DNA from: Saccharospirillum impatiens DSM 12546
GTDB lineage: Bacteria > Pseudomonadota > Gammaproteobacteria > Pseudomonadales > Natronospirillaceae
Length of the DNA: 64,000 nucleotides
Direction: 5' to 3'
Assembly: GCF_000423605.1 (NCBI RefSeq)
Contig: NZ_AUIH01000010.1
Coordinates: 62,001 to 126,000, forward strand
Each line of letters opens with the position of its first letter. Positions within the stretch are counted from its first letter, which is position 1. Shown one piece after another: positions 46,741 through 56,596 of the stretch. The notes below the pieces were generated by a model, which searched no databases, had not been told where the DNA came from, and saw nothing but the letters and a program-made list of their open reading frames with translations. Position numbers and translations under genes: made by a program.

Positions 46741-47823
46741 TCAGTCGTGATACACGACCCGGTTTCGCCCGCTGGCTTTGGCCTCAAACAAGGCCTGGTC
46801 GGCCCGGGCGAAGACCTTGTCGAATAAGGTCTGAGTAGTTTCGTGGTGAGGGCAGGGGCGCATTTGCGCAACGCCAAAACTGGCACGGATAGCTAGCCGG
46901 GTGTTCTTCCAGGTGATGCTGTGCTGTTCGAGCTTTTCACGCAGCGTTTCGGCCAGTGAGCTTGCCGTCTTTCCATCTGCCGGTAACCAGAGCGCAAATT
47001 CCTCGCCCCCAAATCGTGACAGTGTCGCTTCTTTGGGTAGCGCTGACTTCAACGCAGTGGCCACTGATTTAAGGGCAGCGTCACCGGCCTGATGGCCGAG
47101 CGTATCGTTGATGCGCTTGAAGTCATCAAGGTCGATAATGATCAGTGACCCGAGATCCGGCGACGTTTTCAACGCACGTTCAATGCGTTGAATCAGAGCG
47201 CGGCGGTTGTGCAGTCCGGTCAGGTGATCGTGATTGACCTCCCATTCCAGGCGCTCGCGCAGTATGCCGTTGGTGATCAGAGTGGCAGCAACTTCGAGGG
47301 CGGCGACCATGCTGTCGGAGTAGTCGCGCGGGGCGTCGCAATCGTCGAAACCGAGAATTCCCCACCAGGCACCATCGACCATGATGGGGATGGTCAGCAT
47401 CGACTTAATGTTCTGAACCTCGAACTCGTACTGTAAAAAAGGGCCCACCGTCGCGATGTTGTGCCTGAGCACGTCACCGTTCAAACGCGACTGATAAAGC
47501 GAGCGAATGTCTTCATTGCCGACCTCCACGCGATGCTCATTAAAGCGCGGGTCATTAATTTCGGAATATTGTGGTTCTGACGCCCATTCATAAAGAAAGC
47601 TGGTGACGTAATGGTTCGGCCCCTGGTCGAGTACTTCAAACATCCAGGTCCGATTAGACGACGTGGCCTCTCCCAGTTCCGCCAGGAAATCGGCGATACC
47701 ATGTCGCCACCCCCGCTCGGAACCCAGATAGCGAGCCGCGTGAGAAACCGCCAGAAATAAACCGGATGAATCGGGGTTGGGCTTGTTCAGCCCAGGCGAG
47801 AAGGGCGATAACGGTTCAGGCAT
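46741..47823 (-). CDS. GAF-GGDEF diguanylate cyclase
   Basis: 360 residues. N-terminal GAF-like sensor (about 20-185, with WMFEVLDQGPNHYVTSFLYEW and SMLTIPIMVDGAWWGILGFDDCD), then a GGDEF domain: HDHLTGLHNRRALIQRIE, LIIIDLDDFKRINDTLGHQAGDAAL, LSRFGGEEFALWLP. The GGEEF active site and metal-binding Asp are intact. An allosteric RxxD site five residues before GGEEF is absent. It is a soluble cyclic-di-GMP synthase; the ligand is unknown. It ends 4 nt from the chemoreceptor remnant, convergently. Confidence 0.92.
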   Translation of the reverse strand: MPEPLSPFSPGLNKPNPDSSGLFLAVSHAARYLGSERGWRHGIADFLAELGEATSSNRTWMFEVLDQGPNHYVTSFLYEWASEPQYSEINDPRFNEHRVEVGNEDIRSLYQSRLNGDVLRHNIATVGPFLQYEFEVQNIKSMLTIPIMVDGAWWGILGFDDCDAPRDYSDSMVAALEVAATLITNGILRERLEWEVNHDHLTGLHNRRALIQRIERALKTSPDLGSLIIIDLDDFKRINDTLGHQAGDAALKSVATALKSALPKEATLSRFGGEEFALWLPADGKTASSLAETLREKLEQHSITWKNTRLAIRASFGVAQMRPCPHHETTQTLFDKVFARADQALFEAKASGRNRVVYHD

Positions 47824-47880
47824 GACACAAAGCAGATTACTGCAATAATCAAGTGTCTATCTAATGTAGCATCGATTCAT

Positions 47881-47902
47881 GCAGGCCGCAGCTGCGGCCT
47901 GC
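47881..47902. repeat. Perfect 22-bp GC palindrome
   Basis: Two 11-nt arms, GCAGGCCGCAG and CTGCGGCCTGC, directly abutting. It lies 26 nt downstream of the gcvP stop (minus strand) and 58 nt upstream of the GGDEF start. No U-run, so it is either a weak terminator or a protein site. Confidence 0.6.
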
Positions 47903-47927
47903 ATTTAGTGAGTTTAACCATTTACTA

Positions 47928-50819
47928 TCAGGGTGTGCGGTAGCTGTCGATGCTCGGGCAGCTGCACATGAAATTGCGATCACCATGTACGTTGTCGACC
48001 CGGTTTACGGCAGGCCAGAATTTGGCCGCAAGCGTGGCCGCAGTCGGGAATACCGCCTGCTCGCGGCTGTAGGGCCGGTCCCACTCACCAATCAGATCCA
48101 GTTGCGAGTGCGGCGCGTGACGCAACGGGCTCTGCTCTTCGCTGTACTGGCCCGATTTGACCGCCTCTATTTCAGCGCGAATGCCTTTCATGGCTTCGAT
48201 AAACCGGTCCAGCTCAGCCTGTGATTCCGATTCTGTCGGCTCGATCATCAAGGTGCCTGGCACCGGAAAGCTCATGGTGGGGGCGTGAAAGCCATAGTCC
48301 ATCAATCGCTTGGCAATGTCTTCCTCGGTAATGCCGGTGTCTGCTTTCAATGGGCGAATGTCCAGAATGCACTCGTGGGCGACCCGGCCGTTACGGCCCC
48401 GGTACAGTACGGGGTAGTCGTCTTTGAGACACTCTGCGACATAGTTGGCATTGAGAATGGCGATTTCAGACGATTGACGCAGCCCTTCATGACCCAGCAT
48501 GCGGTTGTACATCCAGGTGATCGGCAGAATGCCAGCCGAACCGTAAGGTGCCGCCGAGACTGCGCCCGAGCCTTCGGTTTCACTGTGGCCCGGCAGGTAA
48601 GGCGCCAGATGCGCTTTTACGCCAATAGGGCCCATACCCGGGCCGCCACCGCCATGCGGGATGGCAAAGGTTTTATGCAGGTTCAGGTGTGAGACATCAG
48701 AACCGATAAACCCGGGCTGAGTCAGGCCCACCTGGGCGTTCAGGTTGGCACCGTCGAGATACACCTGGCCGCCAAACTGGTGAATGATGTCGCACAGTTC
48801 ACGCACACCTTCCTCGTACACACCATGCGTAGAGGGATAGGTAATCATGCAGGCCGAGAGCTTATCGCCCGCGGCTTCGGCTTTGGCGCGCAAATCGGCC
48901 AGGTCGACGTTGCCTTCATCGTCACAATTCACGATCACCACGTCCATGCTCATCATCGCGGCGGAGGCCGGGTTGGTGCCATGGGCCGAGGCGGGAATCA
49001 GACACACCGTGCGCTGGCCTTCGCCATTGGCCTGCTGGTAGCGACGTATCGCCAGCAAGCCAGCGTATTCACCCTGGGCCCCTGAGTTAGGCTGCAGCGA
49101 CATGGCATCGTAGCCGGTGATCTCAGCCAGGTCCCGCTCCAGGTCGGCTAGCAAGCGGGCATAGCCCTGTGCCTGGTCGACGGGCGCGAAGGGGTGCATG
49201 TTGGCAAATTCCGGCCAGGTCACCGGAATCATTTCGGCAGTGGCGTTCAGTTTCATGGTGCAGGAGCCGAGCGGAATCATGCCGTGAACCAACGAGTAAT
49301 CTTTGTTTTCCAGCGAACGAATGTACCGCAACATCTCGGTTTCGCTGTGGTGACGGTTAAACACCGGGTGGCTGAGCACGGCATCGTTGCGGCGCTGGGC
49401 CGGGTCGATACCGGGTGCCGTGCCAGGTGTAGTGTCCGCCAGCAACTGCGCATCCAGTTCAGCGACAGACAACCCGTGGTTGTCGCCGAGCAACACCCGG
49501 AACAGGTCGAGCACATCGGCCTCGGTCGTGGTTTCATCCAGGCTGATGCCGATACGACCGTCGCCAAAGTCACGCAGATTCATCGACTTGCCGCGCGCGC
49601 GGTCATGAACGCTGGCATCGAAGCCGGTCAGCGCCAGAGTGTCGAAGTACGAAGTCGGCACGCTAATACCCTTTTGCTGCAAACCCAGCGCCAGAATACC
49701 GGTCAGGCGATGCACCCGTTCAGCAATGGCGGTCAGGCCTTCCGGGCCGTGATACACCGCATAAAAGGCAGCCAGGTTGGCAAGCAATGCCTGAGCGGTA
49801 CAGATATTCGACGTCGCCTTTTCACGGCGAATGTGTTGCTCACGGGTCTGCATCGCCATGCGCAGGGCAGTATTGCCCCGGGTGTCGACCGACACGCCGA
49901 TGATGCGCCCCGGCACCTGGCGTTTCAGGTCTTCACGGGCAGCAAAGAAAGCCGCGTGCGGGCCACCGTAGCCCATGGGCACGCCAAAGCGCTGCGCGGA
50001 ACCCAATACGATGTCAGCGCCCAGCTCACCGGGTGATTTGAGCAGCATCAGCGCCAGCAAATCACTGGCCACTGCAACCATGGCCCCCTGTGCCTTGGCA
50101 CTGGCAATCAGCGTCCCCAAATCGGCAATCTGGCCGTCGGTTCCGGGGTACTGGAACAAAGCGCCAAAGGGGTTGTGTTCGCTGATGGCAGCGGCCGGCG
50201 CGACCACCAGTTCAAACCCGAAATGCTCGGCGCGGGTTTCCAGCACGGCCAGTGTTTGCGGGTGCACATCGTCGGCCACAAAGAAGACATTGCTCTTGCA
50301 GCGGCGGTTGGCGCGCTGGCACAGTGTCATCGCTTCGGCGGCGGCTGTGGCTTCATCGAGCAGGGAGGCGTTGGCCAGGTCCAACCCGGTCAGATCCATG
50401 ATGATCTGCTGAAAATTCAGCAGCGATTCGAGCCGACCCTGGGAGATTTCAGGCTGGTAGGGTGTATAGGCGGTGTACCAGGCCGGGTTTTCCAGCACGT
50501 TACGCACAATCACGGCTGGCAGTTGGGTGTTGTAATACCCCTGGCCGATGTAAGAACGAAACACCTGGTTTTGCCCGGCAATCTCTTTCAATTCCGCCAG
50601 CGCCTCGACTTCACTGAGGCCTGCCTCGACGGCGAGCGGGCGTTGCAACCGAATGGCACCCGGGACTGTCTGGTCGATCAGTTCACCGACGGTCGCCAGA
50701 TCGAGTGTATTCAGCATGGAAGCCTGTTCAGCCGCATCCGGTCCGATATGGCGCTGGGTAAAGCTGGCACCGACCAGTTGGGCGAGGGGTTTACGGGTAA
50801 GTGGCAACTTGGCGTTCAT
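47928..50819 (-). CDS. gcvP: Glycine dehydrogenase (decarboxylating), P-protein
   Basis: 963 residues from ATG 50819 (GAGG upstream); the longer frame to 50894 enters the leader. PLP enzyme that decarboxylates glycine and hands the aminomethyl group to lipoyl-GcvH. It has both homologous halves; the PLP Lys is in [23 protein letters not shown], with [19 protein letters not shown] in the first half and [16 protein letters not shown] in the second. It sits downstream of gcvH with copy A8 between. A GC palindrome follows the stop. Confidence 0.97.
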   Translation of the reverse strand: MNAKLPLTRKPLAQLVGASFTQRHIGPDAAEQASMLNTLDLATVGELIDQTVPGAIRLQRPLAVEAGLSEVEALAELKEIAGQNQVFRSYIGQGYYNTQLPAVIVRNVLENPAWYTAYTPYQPEISQGRLESLLNFQQIIMDLTGLDLANASLLDEATAAAEAMTLCQRANRRCKSNVFFVADDVHPQTLAVLETRAEHFGFELVVAPAAAISEHNPFGALFQYPGTDGQIADLGTLIASAKAQGAMVAVASDLLALMLLKSPGELGADIVLGSAQRFGVPMGYGGPHAAFFAAREDLKRQVPGRIIGVSVDTRGNTALRMAMQTREQHIRREKATSNICTAQALLANLAAFYAVYHGPEGLTAIAERVHRLTGILALGLQQKGISVPTSYFDTLALTGFDASVHDRARGKSMNLRDFGDGRIGISLDETTTEADVLDLFRVLLGDNHGLSVAELDAQLLADTTPGTAPGIDPAQRRNDAVLSHPVFNRHHSETEMLRYIRSLENKDYSLVHGMIPLGSCTMKLNATAEMIPVTWPEFANMHPFAPVDQAQGYARLLADLERDLAEITGYDAMSLQPNSGAQGEYAGLLAIRRYQQANGEGQRTVCLIPASAHGTNPASAAMMSMDVVIVNCDDEGNVDLADLRAKAEAAGDKLSACMITYPSTHGVYEEGVRELCDIIHQFGGQVYLDGANLNAQVGLTQPGFIGSDVSHLNLHKTFAIPHGGGGPGMGPIGVKAHLAPYLPGHSETEGSGAVSAAPYGSAGILPITWMYNRMLGHEGLRQSSEIAILNANYVAECLKDDYPVLYRGRNGRVAHECILDIRPLKADTGITEEDIAKRLMDYGFHAPTMSFPVPGTLMIEPTESESQAELDRFIEAMKGIRAEIEAVKSGQYSEEQSPLRHAPHSQLDLIGEWDRPYSREQAVFPTAATLAAKFWPAVNRVDNVHGDRNFMCSCPSIDSYRTP

Positions 50820-50902
50820 GAGGGTGCCTCGGGGTAAGAGAGTGGAACTGACAGTAAAAAAAGTGCCTGTCGATGTTAAGTTCTGACTTTGCAATCAACT
50901 GA

Positions 50903-51029
50903 GTGTCAGGTGCCGGGTATGCCGATCCGGGGAATTCCGCAACATGGATGTTGCGGTCTAGGCCCCATGGATGGGTTGAGTGGGCGGCATCCCGTACGAC
51001 CCCGGAGCGGCATACCCGGTGCCTGACAC
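50903..51029 (+). repeat. A-type dispersed palindromic element, copy A8 (enlarged core)
   Basis: Outer stem GTGTCAGGTGCCGGGTATGCC with GGCATACCCGGTGCCTGACAC: 21 perfect pairs. Hairpins are CGCAACATGGATGTTGCG and CCCCATGGATGGG. About 13 nt of extra DNA (around 50978-50998) replace the usual TTTACGCC stretch. It lies between gcvH and gcvP. Confidence 0.92.
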
Positions 51030-51074
51030 GGGAACCAGGCACCATAGTAAAACCAACCTCCAAATCGGACGCGG

Positions 51075-51470
51075 CTAAGCGTCCGACGAAGTAGTACTTG
51101 CCTGGTACTGATCCGCCGTCAGCAGGGCGTCCAGTTCTGAATCGTCGCTGGGCGTCAGGGTAAAGATCCAGCCATCGGTGTAGCAGGCTTCGTTTATGGT
51201 TTCGGGCGCGTCTTCAAGCTGTTCATTAATGCTGGTCACAGTGCCTGAAATGGGGCTGTAGATATCGCTGGCCGCCTTGACCGATTCGATCACGGCACAC
51301 TCACCACCGGCGCTCAGTTCCTGGCCGACTTCCGGCAATTCCACAAACACCACATCGCCGAGCTGAGTCTGTGCATGGTCGGTAATGCCCACGGAGACGG
51401 TGCCATCGCCGTTATCGCGCACCCATTCGTGGCTTTTCGCGTATCTCAGTTCGGTCGGGATGGCGGTCAT
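51075..51470 (-). CDS. gcvH: Glycine cleavage system H protein
   Basis: 131 residues from ATG 51470; the frame further upstream is non-coding. It carries lipoate on Lys in [17 protein letters not shown] and has the N-terminal [26 protein letters not shown] typical of GcvH. It shuttles the aminomethyl group between P and T proteins. It is first in the minus-strand gcvH-gcvP pair, while gcvT is on the other strand 1.45 kb away. Confidence 0.96.
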   Translation of the reverse strand: MTAIPTELRYAKSHEWVRDNGDGTVSVGITDHAQTQLGDVVFVELPEVGQELSAGGECAVIESVKAASDIYSPISGTVTSINEQLEDAPETINEACYTDGWIFTLTPSDDSELDALLTADQYQASTTSSDA

Positions 51471-51752
51471 CGGAGTATCCTCGAAAGTTGATCTGAAGGT
51501 CAGGTTTGGCAAGCCCGGAAACACAAAACCGGCGCGGACGCCGGTTTGCGCAGGTAACCCGTATTCAGTAGTTGGGGTTGCCAGTAATAATTTGATTAAA
51601 GGGTAGCAACGGCCTTTCGCGTTGACAACAAATATTTCTTATAGGAAACAAGAGCAGAGCATCGGGGACCGAGCGTTCCCTGCCTGAGGTGCCTGTGCGA
51701 TACTCGACGCCATACCGCTAACCACCCACCTTTGCAGCGAGCCCCGAAGCGC

Positions 51753-52406
51753 ATGTCAGACGAACCTCATTTTCTCAAGCAGGCAACAGCCGACGAGAGC
51801 GAGACCAAAGCCATGCGCATTGCGCGTAAAAGCGCGACTGAAGCCACACTGGAGCCCTTGCAGCTGGGGCAGCGTGTGCGCGCAATTCGCCTCAGCCAGA
51901 ACCTGACTCTGGAAGAAGCCAGCAAGCGCACCGGACTGGCCCGGTCGACGCTGTCGAAAATCGAAAACGAACAGATTTCACCAACGTTCAGCGCGGTCAA
52001 CAAGCTGGTACACGGCCTGGGCATCGATATTCCGCAACTGTTCGCCCAGCCACGCACCGGAGCCAGTGCCGGGGGCCGGCGCGACATCACTCGCAAAGGT
52101 GAGGGCAAACCGCACCCCACGCCCACCTATGAGCACGAACTGCTCGCCACCCAGCTGACGCAAAAGAAAATGGTGCCGTTTCGCACCCGGGTGCATACCC
52201 GCACCTTTGATGAATTCGATGAATGGATCCGTCACGAGGGCGAAGAGTTCCTCTACGTATTGTCGGGCGAAATCCTCTTCTACACCGAGTTCTACGAACC
52301 CGTCACCCTCAACGAAGGCGACTCCGCCTATTACGACTGCACCATGGGCCACGCCCTGGTCTCTACCAGCGAGCAGGATGCTGAGGTGTTGTGGGTGACT
52401 GCCTAA
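51753..52406 (+). CDS. XRE family regulator with C-terminal cupin
   Basis: 217 residues from ATG 51753. An N-terminal basic leader is followed by a helix-turn-helix (about 40-95: LGQRVRAIRLSQNLTLEEASKRTGLARSTLSKIENEQISPT) and a cupin_2 ligand domain (about 145-215, EFDEWIRHEGEEFLYVLSGEILFYTE, LNEGDSAYYDCTMGHAL). Such proteins bind small metabolites through the cupin. It is divergent from gcvH-gcvP and upstream of gcvT, so a role in controlling glycine/one-carbon genes is plausible but unproven. Confidence 0.88.
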   Translation: MSDEPHFLKQATADESETKAMRIARKSATEATLEPLQLGQRVRAIRLSQNLTLEEASKRTGLARSTLSKIENEQISPTFSAVNKLVHGLGIDIPQLFAQPRTGASAGGRRDITRKGEGKPHPTPTYEHELLATQLTQKKMVPFRTRVHTRTFDEFDEWIRHEGEEFLYVLSGEILFYTEFYEPVTLNEGDSAYYDCTMGHALVSTSEQDAEVLWVTA

Positions 52407-52472
52407 TGGGTGGCTGGGAGGCTTCATTGGGGCGGGTTGAATAACCTACTTTGCCAGGAGTCCGCTATGGCA

Positions 52473-52569
52473 GGTGGGTAATGGTTTGGCGGGTCGCTGC
52501 AAGTACGTCCGTGTAAGCTCGGCGGTCCCCATCCATGGGGACCGACGTCCCGCCAAACCATTACCCACC
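52473..52569 (+). repeat. B-type dispersed palindromic element, copy B3
   Basis: Outer stem of 21 perfect pairs, GGTGGGTAATGGTTTGGCGGG with its complement. The conserved strand GTCGCTGCAAGTACGTCC and GTGTAAGCTCGGCG is as in B1. The hairpin is GGTCCCCATCCATGGGGACC, with different but paired bases from B1 and B2. Confidence 0.9.
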
Positions 52570-52659
52570 CGCCGTCGCTGGTCTGATGGACCTTAATTCA
52601 GTGTGGATTAAATGAGTTTTCATTGGGGCTGTCGATCAAAGGAGTTCCCACAGGATTGA

Positions 52660-52772
52660 GTGCGTGGTGCCGGGTATCCCTCTCTGGGGTAGTCCACAGC
52701 ATGGATGCTGTGGTCTAGGCTCCATGGATGGATTTACGCCGACCCCAGAGAGGGATACCCGGCATCTCGCAC
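52660..52772 (+). repeat. A-type dispersed palindromic element, copy A9
   Basis: Outer stem GTGCGTGGTGCCGGGTATCCC with GGGATACCCGGCATCTCGCAC. First hairpin CACAGCATGGATGCTGTG, second TCCATGGATGGA. The core stem is CTCTGGGGT with ACCCCAGAG, where A8 has CCGGGG: several compensated changes. It sits 90 nt after B3, upstream of gcvT. Confidence 0.92.
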
Positions 52773-52923
52773 GGACCACTGGCACTGAATATAACGAACT
52801 CCGGAGCTTGCCACTGACTTTCTCGAGTTTCCTATTGGAAACACGGTGTTGTTGTTGCATTATGCGGTTCACTCTACTTTTTTGAATGGGCTTCCGGGCT
52901 GCTCAACCGCCAACAGGTGATCT

Positions 52924-54051
52924 ATGACTGATAACACAGACTCTTTGAAAACGACCCCGTTAACGGACCTGCACATTGAAATGGGTGCCCGTATGGTGCC
53001 GTTCGCCGGCTACTCCATGCCGGTTCAGTATCCGCTTGGGGTAAAGCAGGAGCATCTGCATACCCGCCATGCGGCGGGTTTGTTTGATGTATCGCACATG
53101 GGGCAACTGAAATTGCACGGTGAGCAGGCGGCGGCTGAGCTGGAAAAACTGGTGCCGGTCGACATCATCGACTTGCCTGTGGGCAAGCAGCGTTACGCCA
53201 TTTTCACCAGCGAGACCGGTGGCATTCTGGATGACCTGATGGTGACCCGCTACGAAGACTGCCTGTACCTGGTCGTCAATGCCGCCTGCAAAGAGGCCGA
53301 CATCGCGCATCTGCAAGCGAACCTGGGTAGTGGCGTCACGCTCGAGCGGCTCGATGACCGGGCGCTCGTTGCCTTACAAGGCCCGAAGGCCGTAGAAGTG
53401 CTGGCGCGGTATGAGCCAGCCGTGGCCAAAATGGTGTTTATGGATAACTGGCAGGTTACGCTTGATGGGGTTGAATGCTTCGTCTCACGCAGTGGCTATA
53501 CCGGTGAAGACGGCTATGAGATTTCCATTCCGGCCGCCGATGCCGACCGGCTGGTGCGCCGGTTTCTGGCTGAGCCCGAGGTCGAACTCATTGGCCTGGG
53601 CGCCCGTGATTCACTGCGCCTCGAAAGCGGCCTGTGTTTGTACGGCCACGACATTGATACCACCACCACGCCGCTGGAAGGCAGCCTGATCTGGGCCATA
53701 TCTAAACCGCGACGCGCCGATGGCGAGCGTCCGGGCGGGTTTTTGGGTGCAGACGTGATTCTGGCGCAAATCGCGAACAAAGACTGGCAGCGCAAGCGAG
53801 TGGGCCTGATCGGTACCGGCAGAGCGCCCGTGCGTGAAGGCACGGAGCTGTACAACGCCGAAGGCGATCGCATCGGCGTCGTCACCAGTGGAACCTTCGG
53901 CCCGAGTGCTGAAGCCTCCGTAGCCATGGGATACGTCGAAACGGCCTGCAGCGCCCTGGAAACCGAGGTGTTCGCCGAAGTTCGTGGCAAGCGCCTGCCC
54001 ATGACGGTTAGCCGCATGCCCTTTGTTGAGCAGCGCTACTACCGGGGCTGA
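52924..54051 (+). CDS. gcvT: Glycine cleavage system T protein (aminomethyltransferase)
   Basis: 375 residues. It transfers the methylene carbon from GcvH to tetrahydrofolate, releasing ammonia. Features: VPFAGYSMPVQYPLGVKQEHLHTRHAAGLFDVSHMGQ, VNAACKEADIAHL, SRSGYTGEDGYEI, LRLESGLCLYGHDID, and the C-terminal barrel ending VSRMPFVEQRYYRG. The length is typical. It is alone on the plus strand, with no glycine riboswitch that I can see in its leader. The end overlaps the convergent lipoprotein gene by 13 nt. Confidence 0.96.
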   Translation: MTDNTDSLKTTPLTDLHIEMGARMVPFAGYSMPVQYPLGVKQEHLHTRHAAGLFDVSHMGQLKLHGEQAAAELEKLVPVDIIDLPVGKQRYAIFTSETGGILDDLMVTRYEDCLYLVVNAACKEADIAHLQANLGSGVTLERLDDRALVALQGPKAVEVLARYEPAVAKMVFMDNWQVTLDGVECFVSRSGYTGEDGYEISIPAADADRLVRRFLAEPEVELIGLGARDSLRLESGLCLYGHDIDTTTTPLEGSLIWAISKPRRADGERPGGFLGADVILAQIANKDWQRKRVGLIGTGRAPVREGTELYNAEGDRIGVVTSGTFGPSAEASVAMGYVETACSALETEVFAEVRGKRLPMTVSRMPFVEQRYYRG

Positions 54052-54614
54052 TCGGGCAGGCCGTGCAACTGGCTGCCAGGCAGCCGGTTGCCTTGCGCAT
54101 CGGCGACGACGGCGCAGTTCACCACTATGTCCGTGACCGTCAACTCTACCCAACCGGCTGCCTCGGCGTCGAGCAATTGCGCCTCTGACGTCAACTCCTG
54201 CTGTTGCTCCGATCTTAGCCAGCGCACCTCAACCATTTGCCAGACAGGGCTGTACGGCTGATTATTGCTGGCCGGGCCAATGGGTTCGGGGGCAGAGGGA
54301 ATGACATTGATTTGCTCACCCCCGGGAAAGGTATAAACGCGTTCCAGCACCGTTTTCAGGCCGGGCGGTTTCGGCCTTGGAGGCAAGGCATCCTGAAAAC
54401 GGGGCGTGTGGTTCGCGCCCTTGGCGATGGCCATGGATCTGGGCCAGGCATCGGTGGTCACGTAATAGTAGACCTTACCGTTATACCAGCTGGCGACCAG
54501 GGGCAGCGTAATGGCCGGTGTTGCAACCGCCGGGTCCGATGTTCCTGCCGGTTGCAGGCTGCTGCAAGCCGCCAGTAGAGTGATCAGCACCAGCGTGATC
54601 AGTCGACCGCCCAT
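54039..54614 (-). CDS. Hypothetical lipoprotein
   Basis: 191 residues. The signal LITLVLITLLAACSSL contains lipobox LAAC, with Ser-Ser after Cys17, so probably outer membrane. The rest has a Pro-rich middle (PPRPKPPGLK) and WYNGKVYYYVTTDAWPRS, VYTFPGGEQINVIPSAP, WQMVEVRWL. This may be a DUF7482-like domain, but I am not sure. It converges with gcvT by 13 nt and lies 24 nt downstream of the solute-binding protein gene on the same strand, so they may be co-transcribed. Confidence 0.7.
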   Translation of the reverse strand: MGGRLITLVLITLLAACSSLQPAGTSDPAVATPAITLPLVASWYNGKVYYYVTTDAWPRSMAIAKGANHTPRFQDALPPRPKPPGLKTVLERVYTFPGGEQINVIPSAPEPIGPASNNQPYSPVWQMVEVRWLRSEQQQELTSEAQLLDAEAAGWVELTVTDIVVNCAVVADAQGNRLPGSQLHGLPDQPR

Positions 54615-54638
54615 AAGCTATCCCTTTTCCTGTCGTGC

Positions 54639-55379
54639 TCAATCGAAGGCGATTTCGCCCCGCGCCGTCAGATCATCGTAAGCCGTATTCAGGGCGTTGA
54701 TGACACGGGGGTCAGTCTCCGGGTTCATCGCCAGATACAACCCCACGGTACGAATGCGAAATGCTTCTTCAACATCCGGATAGCCGCTTTCTTCGGCGAT
54801 CTTGTAGCCATTGATGTCAGACGTGATCCACACATCGATCAGATCGTTGGCCAGGCGCTGGGCGTTGAGTGATTCATTGGGCAGTGTCGAGACCTCATAG
54901 CCCTGCTCTTGCAGAAAGGTCGTTGCGGCGTCGCCTTGATAACCGCCTACACGCAGCCCGCGCAAATCAGTGAGGTTGTCGATCGACAATCGGTGGCCCG
55001 TTTTGGCCAGCAGGATCCAGCTGTATTGTCCGACCGGGCCGACCCATTCAAACAAATCTTCGCGTGACTCGGTGCGCGCCGTCGAATAGACCCCGTAATT
55101 GGGCCTTTCCAGCGCCCGTCCATAAGAGACCGACCAGGTTCGCAACCTCAGTTTGAAGTCGATATCGGCTTCGGCAAACAATTGCCCGACGATTTCAGTC
55201 GCCGTGCCGCCGATGTCTTCAATGTCGTGTTCGTAGGCGGCGCCTTCGAGGCTGTAGTTGAAGGTACCGTAGTTTTCGGTGTAAAGGTTGATGCGTGGCA
55301 GGTCTTCGGCAAACAACGATACCGGAAGGGCACAAGCGCACACTAACGCGAGTCGTCGAACTAAGGGGTGGGTCTGCAT
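54639..55379 (-). CDS. Solute-binding protein, family 3 (orphan)
   Basis: 246 residues with a signal peptide (LALVCACALPVSLFA) and the amino-acid-binding family 3 fold: ATEIVGQLFAEADIDFKLRLRTWSVSYGRALERPNYGVYSTART, LTDLRGLRVGGYQGDAATTFLQEQGYEVS, IDVWITSDINGYKIAEE. No permease or ATPase is nearby. Such orphans often act as sensors or have lost transport partners. The ligand is unknown. Only the lipoprotein gene follows on the same strand. Confidence 0.85.
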   Translation of the reverse strand: MQTHPLVRRLALVCACALPVSLFAEDLPRINLYTENYGTFNYSLEGAAYEHDIEDIGGTATEIVGQLFAEADIDFKLRLRTWSVSYGRALERPNYGVYSTARTESREDLFEWVGPVGQYSWILLAKTGHRLSIDNLTDLRGLRVGGYQGDAATTFLQEQGYEVSTLPNESLNAQRLANDLIDVWITSDINGYKIAEESGYPDVEEAFRIRTVGLYLAMNPETDPRVINALNTAYDDLTARGEIAFD

Positions 55380-55617
55380 TGAAACGTTAACCTTTTCTGT
55401 TTTTTTGAGTTAACGACATCCCGTCCGCAACAGCACATTCCAATCCCTGGTCTCCAATGGGTGCCTTGCCGCAGAGCGACGCACTGTTTTGGAGCAGCGC
55501 CGAAGTGAAAGACTTCGTCGCATAAATGATTGTAGTGATCGTAGCAATAAACTAGCCAGCCGTGCAGCCTTGTGCAACGGTGAATCGGGATATAGAGACA
55601 GTTTAGTAGAAATTGAC

Positions 55618-55653
55618 AAAAAAGCCCCCGATTTGATCAAACCGGGGGCTTTT
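55618..55653. terminator. Bidirectional terminator after psuG
   Basis: AAAAAAGCCCCCG, 12-nt loop, CGGGGGCTTTT. Seven G-C pairs flanked by A- and T-runs on both sides. On the minus strand it follows psuG with TTTTTT, so it ends the psuK-psuG transcript. The rest of the 55380-55684 gap shows nothing else. Confidence 0.88.
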
Positions 55654-55684
55654 ACGAGGAAGTGCCTGGTTGAACGGCGGTCGG

Positions 55685-56596
55685 TCAGGCGATCAGTGCC
55701 CGCGCGATGCCTGCGGCCAGCCGGGCGTTGTTGAACACCAGTTGAATGTTGCTGGCCAGGCTGTCGCCGCCCGTCAGCTCAGCCACCCGGGCCAGCAGGA
55801 AAGGCGTTGATTCCTTGCCGCTGATGCCCTGATCGACCGACTCGGCCAAGGCCTGATCAACAGCGGCCTGGATCGTCGCCGGATCCATGGCGTAGGCTTC
55901 GGGAATCGGGTTGGCGATCACCACGCCACCGGCCAGGTTCATGCCCCACTTGGCGTTTAGAAAAGCGGCTATGTCGGTGTCGCTGTCGAGGCGGTAATCA
56001 ACGCCATGGTCACTGATGCGGGTGTAGAAAGCAGGCAGTGAATCGGTTTGGTAACCCAGCACCGGCACGCCCTGAGTCTCCAGATACTCGCGGGTCAGAC
56101 CCAGGTCGAGAATTGACTTGGCGCCAGCGCACACCACAGCAACCGAGGTATGCGCCAGTTCCTGAAGGTCGGCTGAAATATCAAAGCTTTGTTGCGCACC
56201 GCGGTGCACACCGCCTATGCCACCGGTGGCAAACACGCGAATACCGGCCATGTCGGCGATGATCATGGTGGCAGCAACGGTGGTCGCCCCGTGCTCACCG
56301 CGGGCGACAACATAGGGCAGGTCGCGGCGTGAGCACTTGGCGACGCTATGCCCGGCCTTCGCCAGGACATCGATTTCGTCGCAGGTCAACCCTGCTTTCA
56401 GGCGACCATTGATGATGGCGATGGTGGCAGGCACCGCGCCGGCATCACGAATAATCTGTTCCACTTCCTTGGCGGTGGTGGCGTTATCCGGCCAGGGCAT
56501 GCCATGAGAGATGATGGTGCTTTCCAGCGCGACGACGGGCTGGCCGTTGGCCAGTGCTTCGGCGACTTCGGGTTTGATGTCGAGGTATGCGTTCAT
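55685..56596 (-). CDS. psuG: Pseudouridine-5'-phosphate glycosidase
   Basis: 303 residues from ATG 56596. It splits pseudouridine 5'-phosphate into uracil and ribose 5-phosphate. Conserved parts: VALESTIISHGMPWPDNATTA, LPYVVARGEHGATTVAATMIIADMAGIRVFATGGIGGVHRG, VCAGAKSILDLGLTREYLETQGVPVLGY, FLLARVAELTGGDSLASNIQLV. The Lys in GAKSI is the expected catalytic residue. The start overlaps the psuK stop by 4 nt (ATGA), so the two are translationally coupled. Confidence 0.95.
   Translation of the reverse strand: MNAYLDIKPEVAEALANGQPVVALESTIISHGMPWPDNATTAKEVEQIIRDAGAVPATIAIINGRLKAGLTCDEIDVLAKAGHSVAKCSRRDLPYVVARGEHGATTVAATMIIADMAGIRVFATGGIGGVHRGAQQSFDISADLQELAHTSVAVVCAGAKSILDLGLTREYLETQGVPVLGYQTDSLPAFYTRISDHGVDYRLDSDTDIAAFLNAKWGMNLAGGVVIANPIPEAYAMDPATIQAAVDQALAESVDQGISGKESTPFLLARVAELTGGDSLASNIQLVFNNARLAAGIARALIA

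Noticed and set aside
52773-52923. Glycine riboswitch upstream of gcvT
   Set aside because: I looked for the paired aptamer pattern and found none in the short leader after element A9.
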